Source: Melioribacteraceae bacterium
Lineage (GTDB): Bacteria > Bacteroidota > Ignavibacteria > Ignavibacteriales > Melioribacteraceae
DNA length: 64,000 bases
Assembly (NCBI GenBank): GCA_021739765.1
Contig: JAIPBD010000018.1
Location: 30,968 to 94,967 of the forward strand
Direction: 5' to 3'
Shown here: positions 46,425 to 54,271 of the stretch, one piece after another
Layout: the number at the start of each line of letters is the position of its first letter
Numbering within the stretch: the stretch's first letter is position 1
Program-made: the position numbers and the translations under genes
Notes under the pieces: model-generated
Databases searched by the model: none
Told to the model about the DNA's origin: nothing
What the model saw: only the letters and a program-made list of their open reading frames with translations

Positions 46425-47444
46425 ATGGCAAAGTCCAAATTAGAGTATATCTGGCTGGATGGTAATTTACCCACCCAACAAATGAGAAGTAAAACTAAAG
46501 TTGTTGATAATTTCAGTGGAAAAGTTGAAGATGCGCCGATCTGGAGCTTTGATGGTTCATCAACTATGCAGGCTGCAGGAAATTCATCCGACCTTTTGCT
46601 TAAACCGGTTAATATATTTCCTGATCCCGATAGATCAAATGGATACTTAGTTATGGCAGAGGTTTTAAATCCCGATGGTACTCCGCATGCAACAAACGCT
46701 CGAGCCACAATTCATGATGATGATAATGATTTCTGGTTCGGTTTTGAACAAGAATATGTATTGTGGGATCTTGATCACCATACACCTTACGGTTTCCCTG
46801 CTCCCGGTTATTATCCCCCGCCACAAGGACCATTTTACTGTTCTGTGGGTGCTGAATACAATGTCGGACGAAATATGATTGAAAAACATTTAGATCATTG
46901 TATCGAAGCCGGTATCAATATCGAAGGTATAAATTCGGAAGTAATGAAAGGACAATGGGAATATCAGATATTTGCCAAAGGAGCTAAAGAAGCCGGAGAT
47001 CAAATTTGGATCGGAAGATATTTGATGGAACGTGTCGGCGAAGAATTTAATGTTCGAATTAATCTTGATCCAAAACCGGTACTTGGCGACTGGAATGGAT
47101 CTGGAATGCATGCAAACTTCTCGAATAGTGTTTTGAGAACTTGTGGAGATAAAGCTATTTATGAGAAAATTTGTTCTGCTTTCGGAACCGAAGAAGCAAT
47201 CCAAAGACATATTGCTGTTTATGGTGAAAATAATGACATGAGATTAACCGGTCGACATGAAACCCAAGCGATCGATAAATTTAGTTTTGGTGTTTCAGAT
47301 CGTGGCGCTTCAATTAGAATTCCAATCGCCACTGTTGAAAATGGCTACAAAGGATGGTTGGAAGATAGACGTCCCGCATCAAATGCTGATCCTTATAAAG
47401 TTGCTGCCGCAATTGTTGATACTGTAAAAGGCGCTAAGATTTAA
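46425..47444 (+). CDS. glnII: Type II (eukaryotic-type) glutamine synthetase
   Basis: The product has 339 residues from the ATG at 46425, chosen over the ATG four codons upstream because GGGAG lies 6-7 nt before it. GSII marks: IWSFDGSST, GFEQEYVLW (metal ligands), YNVGRNMIEKHLDHC, GINSEVMKGQWEYQI, LGDWNGSGMHANFS and MRLTGRHET. The enzyme forms glutamine from glutamate, ammonia and ATP in the cytosol. GSII is scattered in bacteria and typical of many Bacteroidetes relatives as well as eukaryotes. It is paired with the Lrp gene and followed by a terminator. Confidence 0.94.
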   Translation: MAKSKLEYIWLDGNLPTQQMRSKTKVVDNFSGKVEDAPIWSFDGSSTMQAAGNSSDLLLKPVNIFPDPDRSNGYLVMAEVLNPDGTPHATNARATIHDDDNDFWFGFEQEYVLWDLDHHTPYGFPAPGYYPPPQGPFYCSVGAEYNVGRNMIEKHLDHCIEAGINIEGINSEVMKGQWEYQIFAKGAKEAGDQIWIGRYLMERVGEEFNVRINLDPKPVLGDWNGSGMHANFSNSVLRTCGDKAIYEKICSAFGTEEAIQRHIAVYGENNDMRLTGRHETQAIDKFSFGVSDRGASIRIPIATVENGYKGWLEDRRPASNADPYKVAAAIVDTVKGAKI

Positions 47445-47470
47445 TTAGAAGTCTTACAAAAGCAAATAAA

Positions 47471-47500
47471 AATGCCGCTTATTTTAAGCGGTATTTTTTT
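47471..47500 (+). terminator. Rho-independent terminator after glutamine synthetase
   Basis: An 11-bp stem (47471-47481 with 47485-47495, one G-T pair), loop TTT, is followed by a run of T. It starts 27 nt after the stop codon. Confidence 0.9.
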
Positions 47501-47649
47501 GCTCTTTACAGCAAATAACTTCTTACTCCTTCGAAAAGATGAAAATCTCCTAAGAGATATTCTTCAAATGATATTTAACAATAGTAAGCCACAAGCCGGT
47601 TGATGAGCAAAAAACATTTACGCTTCCAATTTGCGTTACGATGCTTTCA

Positions 47650-48741
47650 TTACTTGATTAAAACCATCTTTCTCGTATATCCTAGTCCATTGAAATTTAA
47701 CTTTAGGAGGTAAACACCACTGGATTTATTACCTCCATCAAATTGAAATTTCAATTCGGAATTAGCACGTACGAAACCTTCGAAAAGTGTCTCCACTTCA
47801 TTCCCTAACATGTCAAATACTTTAAGATTTGCCGTCCCGGAATGCTTCGAGATAAAAGTAATATTTGTGATTGGATTGAATGGATTCGGATAATTTTGTA
47901 AGAGCAATAAATTCTCAGGCAGCGATGGTTCTTGTATCTCAATGCCTGTTGTTACTCCTTCTTGAATTGAAAAACCGGCGAATTTAACGGCTTCGTCCCT
48001 TAAATGATCGGGGTGATTCAAACTTCTGTAAATCCCCCATTTTGGTCTTATAAAATCGTTGCTCTGCCTGATTGTCATTATTTTGCTGTTGCTGTAAGTG
48101 AGGATTGTCGAACCATCATTAATATTTTTGATTGTCATCGAATATGTTCCGTCTGTCGGATGAACGAGTATTTTCTCTGTGCATTCAACCCAGTTTCCTT
48201 CAAAAAGGGAGAGTGGAGCCGTAACAACATTGGTGGTGTTGTTATGAATTAATTCCATTCGATTCGGACTGCTCTTTCTTGGCGTCAGCGTTATCAGAGG
48301 CATTGAATCATCACCTCCGACGGCTTTAATTTGGTGAATATGTGTAAAACTGGTAGAAGGTTGGTAACCGGTTTCCAATCTGAATTTCCACTTATAAGTA
48401 ATTGTCTCTCCCACAACACCGAGCAAACTGTCAGGCGATTTATCGTAAGTTTTTATTTCAACCCGCTGACGGTCAAATTTAATACATCGATCATTATCCG
48501 GAGTCACATGCGAGTAGAATTCAAAAACAAATTGGCTTAAGTCTTCATCCCAAACTTCCGTAATGTGTCTACCAAATTGGGGATGAACACATTCGGGATG
48601 TTCAACCGGATTAAATCCGGGCGCAAGAACGCTCGATATTAACTCGTAAGTATCCCCGGGTCCATCCGCTTCAAGAATTGCCTGTGAGAAAATTACGTTG
48701 CTGAAGAATAGAATGATTAATAAACAATAATTTTTTTGCAT
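47650..48741 (-). CDS. T9SS-secreted polysaccharide-lyase-like jelly-roll protein
   Basis: The product has 363 residues. A signal peptide ends VIFSQ. Residues about 20-270 resemble the heparinase/alginate-lyase-like beta-jelly-roll group (Pfam Polysacc_lyase-like): HPQFGRHITEVWDED, HVTPDNDRCIKFDRQRVEI, ITYKWKFRL, FTHIHQIKAVGGDD and MPLITLTPRK, with conserved His, Arg and Gln typical of a lyase cleft. The T9SS tail begins NYPNPFNPIT. The family link is from recall and the substrate is unknown; a lectin-like function is possible. It is the last gene of the run descending from the metal transporter, 23 nt after rsmF, though functionally unrelated. Confidence 0.6.
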   Translation of the reverse strand: MQKNYCLLIILFFSNVIFSQAILEADGPGDTYELISSVLAPGFNPVEHPECVHPQFGRHITEVWDEDLSQFVFEFYSHVTPDNDRCIKFDRQRVEIKTYDKSPDSLLGVVGETITYKWKFRLETGYQPSTSFTHIHQIKAVGGDDSMPLITLTPRKSSPNRMELIHNNTTNVVTAPLSLFEGNWVECTEKILVHPTDGTYSMTIKNINDGSTILTYSNSKIMTIRQSNDFIRPKWGIYRSLNHPDHLRDEAVKFAGFSIQEGVTTGIEIQEPSLPENLLLLQNYPNPFNPITNITFISKHSGTANLKVFDMLGNEVETLFEGFVRANSELKFQFDGGNKSSGVYLLKLNFNGLGYTRKMVLIK

Positions 48742-48764
48742 CGGATTCTACTTTTTAGATTGAT

Positions 48765-50189
48765 TTATATTGTGAACTCTTGTGTCCTCATTGATCTTGG
48801 GAATTGGCTTTTTAAACCTTCTTCCAGACTTACTCCCGTTCCTACGAAAAAACCATTATACTTAACGATTTTTTGACCAAAACTTCCAAAATCACTTTTT
48901 ACGGTGCTTCCCCTAAAATAATTTTCAGCTTCTTGCTCATTCAAAATTTCTACAATATTTTTCGTTGCAAACTCACCAAAAATAGAAGCTACATTCGAAT
49001 TAAGAATAAAATTTCCTCTTTTATCAACCTTGCCCAATTTCACACCCATTCTTTGAAAGAGTGAGCTGTTTTCAACTTCGAATCCGGAGTTTACAAATGA
49101 TAACTCACCGTTAATATTCAGATATTTATAATTTTCCAATACACTTTTATCAATTCCAAAATGATGGATGAAAGAACCCAGTTCGGAAGAAACAGTTTTG
49201 TGGTTTTGAGGGACAAATTGGAGGCCGGGTTTGGCGGAAACATTTAAATCCTTTATTTCAGTCATTCCGGTTTTACGAAGCTTGCAGATAAAAAACCCTT
49301 CGGAATTAATTTCCCACGGGATAATTCTATGAGAATACTTTAGACTGTCATGGAATTTATAGTCATCAATATTTGTAAATCCTTCAACAGATTTTACCGG
49401 TAAATCTATCTTCTCAATTTCTACGGGATAGTTTTTTAGCGCTTTATTAATTACCAATTCATTTTCTTCGATAGTCATTGTGCATGTGGAATAAACAATT
49501 TCTCCACCGATTTTTGTCATTTTTATCGCGCTTACTAACAACCGCATTTGTAATTCGGCAATACTTGACATTTGATTTTCATTCCACCAATTACTCACTT
49601 CACCTTTTTTTTGAACAATTCCCAAACCGCTGCAAGGCGCGTCCAATAAAACCTTATCAAAATAATCGGGAAAGTATTTCGAAAGCAATTCACCCTTGCC
49701 TTTTATTACAGCACAATTTAAGGTGTTCATTTTATCCAGATTAAACATCAGCCCTTTAATTCGGTTGAGACTTAATTCATTCAAAACCAACGAGCCACGA
49801 TTATCCATAATTTCGGAAATCTGTGTCGATTTTGATCCCGGTGCGGCACACAAATCTAAGACCTTGTCCGAACTTTTAGCATCAAGAACTATTGGAGGAA
49901 TCATCGAGGAGAGACCCTGGATGTAATATTTGCCGAGAATAAATGGAAGCGTTTTCCCTATTGCTGATTTGCCGGATTGAACTTGGAAAGCGGTCTCAAC
50001 CCCATCCACTTTCTCAAGAATGATTCCATATTTTAAGAGCCTTTCGAATAAATCCGGGTTTTGGTTTTTTGTGGGAATTCTTAGATAGGGTATAAAATCG
50101 GAATAAATGAAGTCCTTGTATTTGCGAAGAAATTCGTCACCAAAGAGCTTAAGCAAATAATTCGATATGTTTTCGCTAAGCTCGATCAA
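48765..50189 (-). CDS. rsmF: RsmF-like rRNA/tRNA cytosine-C5 methyltransferase
   Basis: The product has 474 residues, the length of RsmF. The SAM-binding motif LDLCAAPGSKSTQ, the motif IV cysteine in LLDAPCSGLG and the motif VI catalytic cysteine in YSTCTMTIEENE identify the NOL1/NOP2/Sun family. The C-terminal ~180 residues resemble the RsmF RNA-binding extension. It methylates cytosine C5, in Escherichia coli at 16S C1407; the target here is inferred. The start is TTG, overlapping the region of the preceding stop (50194), which suggests translational coupling. Confidence 0.88.
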   Translation of the reverse strand: MIELSENISNYLLKLFGDEFLRKYKDFIYSDFIPYLRIPTKNQNPDLFERLLKYGIILEKVDGVETAFQVQSGKSAIGKTLPFILGKYYIQGLSSMIPPIVLDAKSSDKVLDLCAAPGSKSTQISEIMDNRGSLVLNELSLNRIKGLMFNLDKMNTLNCAVIKGKGELLSKYFPDYFDKVLLDAPCSGLGIVQKKGEVSNWWNENQMSSIAELQMRLLVSAIKMTKIGGEIVYSTCTMTIEENELVINKALKNYPVEIEKIDLPVKSVEGFTNIDDYKFHDSLKYSHRIIPWEINSEGFFICKLRKTGMTEIKDLNVSAKPGLQFVPQNHKTVSSELGSFIHHFGIDKSVLENYKYLNINGELSFVNSGFEVENSSLFQRMGVKLGKVDKRGNFILNSNVASIFGEFATKNIVEILNEQEAENYFRGSTVKSDFGSFGQKIVKYNGFFVGTGVSLEEGLKSQFPRSMRTQEFTI

Positions 50190-50193
50190 TTGT

Positions 50194-50622
50194 TTAGAAT
50201 CGGTTCAAATTAAGTGCGGTAAATATTTGATTTGAAACTTCGTGAAAGCGAGCAGATTGCGGAAAATGTGATTTGTAATCTTTAACAATCGCTCGTACAA
50301 GTTCATCAAGATGCTTTTCGTAGGCTTTGATTGTTGTTACAACATTTTCCGGCAATTCAGGCATTTTAATTTCTTTTGGCCTAGTTCTATTGGCGTATAA
50401 AATATATTTTGCCTTTTCATAGCTGTCCACCTGAAGAGCCGGATTACCTTCCACATCCGTCAATTCATATGATCCAAAAAGTTCTGAGCCGAAGACAAGT
50501 TGTTTGCCGGGAAGATCAATAAGTGATACATCACACTCCGGGAGAAAATCAATAGGGAAAGTCTTGAGCAATTTCATTTTGATTTCCGCGTGCCATTTTT
50601 CAAAAAATTCCCGCTCGCTCAT
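50194..50622 (-). CDS. Conserved hypothetical protein
   Basis: The product has 142 residues with no signal peptide or membrane span. It starts MSEREFFEKWHAEIKMKLL and is mixed alpha/beta, with SLIDLPGKQLVFGSELFG and a helical C-terminal half (VTTIKAYEKHLDELV). I do not recognise the family. A good GGGGA lies before the ATG. It is embedded between the TolB-like lipoprotein gene (18 nt) and rsmF (4 nt), so a role tied to RNA modification or simply operon membership is possible. Confidence 0.75.
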   Translation of the reverse strand: MSEREFFEKWHAEIKMKLLKTFPIDFLPECDVSLIDLPGKQLVFGSELFGSYELTDVEGNPALQVDSYEKAKYILYANRTRPKEIKMPELPENVVTTIKAYEKHLDELVRAIVKDYKSHFPQSARFHEVSNQIFTALNLNRF

Positions 50623-50640
50623 ATTATCCCCAGACTGTTA

Positions 50641-51771
50641 CTAAAAATCATTATCCACATCTTCGGGATTTTCCACCCAATCAGCCACGAATATATTTGT
50701 ATCCCTACTATCTTTTCCGTCAGTTCTGCGGTTGGATGCAAAAACAAGTTTTTTCCCATCGTAAGAAAACATCGGGAACGCGTCGAAAGTACCGCTGTGA
50801 GTAATTCGTTGAAGATCTGATCCGTCAAGGTTTATCATAAAAATATCAAATTCTCTTCCACCGGTATCCATAGAATGATGATTCGAACAGAACAATATTT
50901 TGTTATCGTCGGGGTGAAAGAATGGAGCCCAATTAGCTCCGGCTAAATCTGTAACTTGGATAACATTCTCACCATTGATATCAGAAACAAAAATGTTCAA
51001 TGCTTTTGGTTCGACCAGATTTTGTTCTAACAATTCTTTGTACAATTCAGCGACCTCACCGGTTGGTCGACTTGCTCTCCAAACAATTTTTTTAGAATCG
51101 TGCGAGAAAAATGCTCCGCCATCATAACCCAGGGTATTCGTTAATCGAATCTCGTCTCCCGTGGCAATTTCGTATCTGTATAATTCAAGATCACCCGATT
51201 TGGTCGATGTATAAATAATATATTTCCCATCAGGAGAAGCGGTTGGCTCGGCATCGTAACCTTCACCACCGATAAGTAATTTTGTGTTCTCACCATTTGG
51301 ATCGGTTATGTAAATATCATATGAATCGTAAATCGGCCAAACATATCTTCCCTCCTTAAACATTACTGTTTCAGGACAGTTTTCGTCGGCAGCGTGCGTA
51401 GATCCAAAAACTATTCTACCATCTGCCAGAAAATAACTGCAAGTTGTTCTACCGGTTCCGGTTGAGACTAACTGATATTGTTCGCCCGAAGCCAATCCGG
51501 AGCCGTCCGCGTTCATAACAAAAATTTGATCACATCCTTGAGAATTAATCTTGTCCCAATCGCTTTGGAAAACTAATTGTTTATTATCAAAACTCCAGTA
51601 TGCTTCAGCATTATTGCCGCCATAAGTTAACTGCTTAATGTTTCGCAAATGGACTTCACCCGAAAATCTCAGTTTATCATTTTCCGGATTGTACTGCTCC
51701 GAATTTTCGCATGAAGTTATTATTAGCAGAATAAAAACTATAGAAAAGGATTTATATAAAAACTTAAACAT
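50641..51771 (-). CDS. TolB-like beta-propeller lipoprotein
   Basis: The product has 376 residues from the ATG at 51771, whose A is the last base of the lgt stop codon. The lipoprotein signal ends IITSC. The rest is a PD40/TolB propeller: AYWSFDNKQLVFQSDWD, FVMNADGSG, TASPDGKYIIYTSTKSGD, FFSHDSKKIVWRASRP, FFHPDDNKILFCSNHH and MFSYDGKKLVFASNRR. No enzymatic domain is visible. Such proteins are often periplasmic scaffolds. It is coupled to lgt, the enzyme that would lipidate it, which is a neat but possibly accidental arrangement. Confidence 0.85.
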   Translation of the reverse strand: MFKFLYKSFSIVFILLIITSCENSEQYNPENDKLRFSGEVHLRNIKQLTYGGNNAEAYWSFDNKQLVFQSDWDKINSQGCDQIFVMNADGSGLASGEQYQLVSTGTGRTTCSYFLADGRIVFGSTHAADENCPETVMFKEGRYVWPIYDSYDIYITDPNGENTKLLIGGEGYDAEPTASPDGKYIIYTSTKSGDLELYRYEIATGDEIRLTNTLGYDGGAFFSHDSKKIVWRASRPTGEVAELYKELLEQNLVEPKALNIFVSDINGENVIQVTDLAGANWAPFFHPDDNKILFCSNHHSMDTGGREFDIFMINLDGSDLQRITHSGTFDAFPMFSYDGKKLVFASNRRTDGKDSRDTNIFVADWVENPEDVDNDF

Positions 51772-52568
51772 CAATTATCTCCATTAGAATTTTTATTTAG
51801 AAAATAAATATTATAAAGTAAATAGACTCCGTAGAGAATCAGCGGAATACTGAGCAGCTGACCCATATTCAAACTCATTCCTTCCTCAAAATAAGTTTGG
51901 TTCGCTTTATAAAATTCAACGAAAAATCTAAACCCGAATATTGAAATCAAAAATATGCCGAATAATTTTCCGGTTTCTATCGACGGCCCTTGTTTTTTAT
52001 AAAGGGAGTAAAGAATAACAAAAATTGCCAGGTATGCAAGTGCTTCATAAATTTGCGTCGGATGACGGGGTACGCTGTCAATTGATACAAAAACAAACGA
52101 CCACGCTACATCTGTTGCTCTTCCATATATTTCCGAATTAAAAAGATTTCCCATACGAATAAAGAATGCAGCTAATGCAACAGTTATTACGATTCTATCC
52201 ATCATCCAAATAAATGAAGGGATTTTGGGATGCTTTTTAACATAATATAAAATTGATAATATTATACCTACCGCCGCACCGTGACTGGCTAGACCGCCCT
52301 TCCATACTTTAATTATCTCTATCGGATTGCTTAAATAGTATTCAGGATTATAGAATAAACAATGTCCAATTCTGGCACCGGCAACAGTTCCGAGAATCAT
52401 GAACCAGACTAAATCATTAAGATCATTCTCGCTTTTCCCTTCTTTTTTAAATATCGATTCCATTATATAAAACCCGATAAAAAAAGAAGTTGCGAAAAGT
52501 AATCCGTACCATCTTATAGAAATAGGTCCCAATGAAAATATTTCTGGGCTAATATCCCAAATAACCAA
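51771..52568 (-). CDS. lgt: Prolipoprotein diacylglyceryl transferase
   Basis: The product has 265 residues with about seven membrane helices. Lgt motifs: GPISIRWYGLLFATSF, GARIGHCLFYNPEYY, KGGLASHGAAVG, the signature region FIRMGNLFNSEIYG with its essential Arg, and HPTQIYEA. The enzyme transfers diacylglycerol from phosphatidylglycerol to the lipobox cysteine of prolipoproteins in the inner membrane. The start is TTG with GGAG 7-8 nt upstream. It is 18 nt from the metal permease gene and touches the TolB-like lipoprotein gene. Confidence 0.95.
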   Translation of the reverse strand: MVIWDISPEIFSLGPISIRWYGLLFATSFFIGFYIMESIFKKEGKSENDLNDLVWFMILGTVAGARIGHCLFYNPEYYLSNPIEIIKVWKGGLASHGAAVGIILSILYYVKKHPKIPSFIWMMDRIVITVALAAFFIRMGNLFNSEIYGRATDVAWSFVFVSIDSVPRHPTQIYEALAYLAIFVILYSLYKKQGPSIETGKLFGIFLISIFGFRFFVEFYKANQTYFEEGMSLNMGQLLSIPLILYGVYLLYNIYFLNKNSNGDN

Positions 52569-52586
52569 AGTTAATCTCCGTCTGTA

Positions 52587-53399
52587 TTAATTTGTTGCGC
52601 CTCGTAATCTATCAATACCAAGATAAATTAGATATCCTAAAACGGCACATATAATGATTATCGATCCCGAGGGCAAATTTAAGTAATATGAGATCAACAA
52701 TCCTAATAGAGTAAACACCAATCCAATCGCGATAGAACTAAATATCATTTTTTTTAAATTTTTTGAAAATCCCAAACTGATTGAAGATGGGATTGTTAAT
52801 AACGCGATAACCAAAATTATGCCCACAATTTTAATCAGCAAAACACTTGTGACCGCGACGAGGGAAAACAACAACGCATTGTACCCAATTGTATTTATGC
52901 CGAGCACTTTCGCGTATTCTTCATCAAATGAAACAACTTCCAGTTTTTTAAAAAAGACAAATACAAGAGCGATGATTATGAGATCAAGAACCAATGCGAT
53001 ATAAATTTCTGTAATCGGAATGGTTAATATATTGCCGAATAAGAAACTCATCAGATTTGGAGTGTATGAATCAGACAAACTGATAAATAGTGTTCCGATC
53101 GCAAATCCGGTAGACCACAAAATACTTATCAACATATCTTCATTGCTCCTGTTAGATGTACGAAAGTAAGTGATAATAAGTGCGGCAAGTAAACTAAAAA
53201 TGAGGGCACCCAAAATCGGATTCATCCCGATCAAAAATGCGATTCCGATCCCTCCATACGCGGAATGCGAAATTCCGCCGGCGATATACCCTAATTTTCT
53301 TACAACAACGAATGAGCCGATAATTCCGGTCGCAATGCTTGCCAACAAACCGGCGAGCAGGGCATTAATCATAAAATCATATTGGAACAATTCAGTCAT
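52587..53399 (-). CDS. Metal ABC transporter permease (ZnuB/MntB type)
   Basis: The product has 270 residues with about eight membrane helices. ABC-3 family motifs are clear: GIIGSFVVVRKLGYIAGGISHSAYGGIG (in parts) near residue 25-52, SILWSTGFAIG, and LLTIPSSISLGFSKNLKKMIFSS (in parts) including the coupling region. It would form the channel for zinc, manganese or iron with the ATPase coded just upstream; the two genes overlap by ATGA. No metal-binding periplasmic protein gene is in the window, so it must come from elsewhere. Confidence 0.92.
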   Translation of the reverse strand: MTELFQYDFMINALLAGLLASIATGIIGSFVVVRKLGYIAGGISHSAYGGIGIAFLIGMNPILGALIFSLLAALIITYFRTSNRSNEDMLISILWSTGFAIGTLFISLSDSYTPNLMSFLFGNILTIPITEIYIALVLDLIIIALVFVFFKKLEVVSFDEEYAKVLGINTIGYNALLFSLVAVTSVLLIKIVGIILVIALLTIPSSISLGFSKNLKKMIFSSIAIGLVFTLLGLLISYYLNLPSGSIIIICAVLGYLIYLGIDRLRGATN

Positions 53400-54133
53400 A
53401 AATTTTTGTGTTGATGATCTTGAAGGACTCGATGAGGCACACCGTGCGCGATTAAATCAACAGCGCAATGATAAGTTTGCTCAATCATTTCAGCAGTGAT
53501 TTCTTTTGAATCGTGGAAAATCATTTTTTTATTTAAACATCCTATCTTCTTAACATATTTTGAAATAACGCCAATATCATGAGAAACTAAAATTATTGTT
53601 TTTTGCTCGTTCAACTCCTGCAGAAGTTGATAAAAATCTTTCCCCGACTTTGTATCCACACTGGCGGTCGGTTCGTCTAAAATTAAGATTTTTGGATTTG
53701 AATAAAGAGATCGCGCGATTAATACTCTTTGTAGCTCACCGCCTGAAAGTTCGCCGATTTTTCGATCAAGCAAATGTTCGATCATTAATTCCGAAGTTAC
53801 TTTGTAAAGATCACCGTGTTTAACGTTCTTTTTTAAACCACCCATTTTTATCACTTCCGAAACGGTTATCGGGAAATTCCGATCAAATGACGAAAACTGT
53901 GGGACATACCCGATTAGCCTTTTGTAATGCGGCAAATATTCGTCATAAACTTTTATTGAGCCTGATGTAATTTCAACCAACCCTAATATTGCTTTTATAA
54001 GAGTGGTTTTTCCGCCTCCGTTAGGACCGATAATTCCGAGGAACTCATTTTCTGCCAGGGTAAGATCAATATTTTCCAGTACAACGTTTTTACCGTACTG
54101 AACATTTAGGTTATTAATTTCGAGAGCTTTTAT
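53396..54133 (-). CDS. Metal ABC transporter ATPase (ZnuC/MntA type), start codon unclear
   Basis: The frame encodes a complete ABC ATPase of about 245 residues: Walker A GPNGGGKTT, Q-loop YVPQFSSFDRNFP, signature LSGGELQRV, Walker B ILILDEPTASVD and H-loop LVSHD. Walker A lies upstream of the first usual start codon (TTG at 53980), so that shorter reading cannot be right. Upstream the frame runs to a TAG at 54134-54136 with only ATA, ATT or an internal CTG available as starts. A GTG at 54139-54141 lies in another frame, and a one-base change there would join it. The gene either uses a rare start or carries a 5' lesion or assembly error. Confidence 0.85.
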   Translation of the reverse strand: MKALEINNLNVQYGKNVVLENIDLTLAENEFLGIIGPNGGGKTTLIKAILGLVEITSGSIKVYDEYLPHYKRLIGYVPQFSSFDRNFPITVSEVIKMGGLKKNVKHGDLYKVTSELMIEHLLDRKIGELSGGELQRVLIARSLYSNPKILILDEPTASVDTKSGKDFYQLLQELNEQKTIILVSHDIGVISKYVKKIGCLNKKMIFHDSKEITAEMIEQTYHCAVDLIAHGVPHRVLQDHQHKNL

Positions 54134-54202
54134 CTAATCACCGTACAAATAATTAAAAACACACGCTAAAATAATAATTGTAAACATAAATAAGTGTGCA
54201 AA

Positions 54203-54235
54203 TAAAAAAAGGGCGCTTCCAGCCTAAGCGCCCTT
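54203..54235 (-). terminator. Rho-independent terminator after the T9SS propeller gene
   Basis: AAGGGCGCTT (54209-54218) and AAGCGCCCTT (54226-54235) form a perfect 10-bp stem. On the minus strand it is followed by a run of T. It separates the propeller gene from the metal-transporter operon. Confidence 0.92.
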
Positions 54236-54271
54236 CGTATAGTAGAGGAGGTATTGAGGTAGGTAGAAAAT

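Noticed and set aside
53396-53980. Shorter ABC ATPase reading beginning at TTG 53980
   Set aside because: It would lack Walker A, which is encoded in the same frame just upstream, so the longer frame is reported despite its unclear start.
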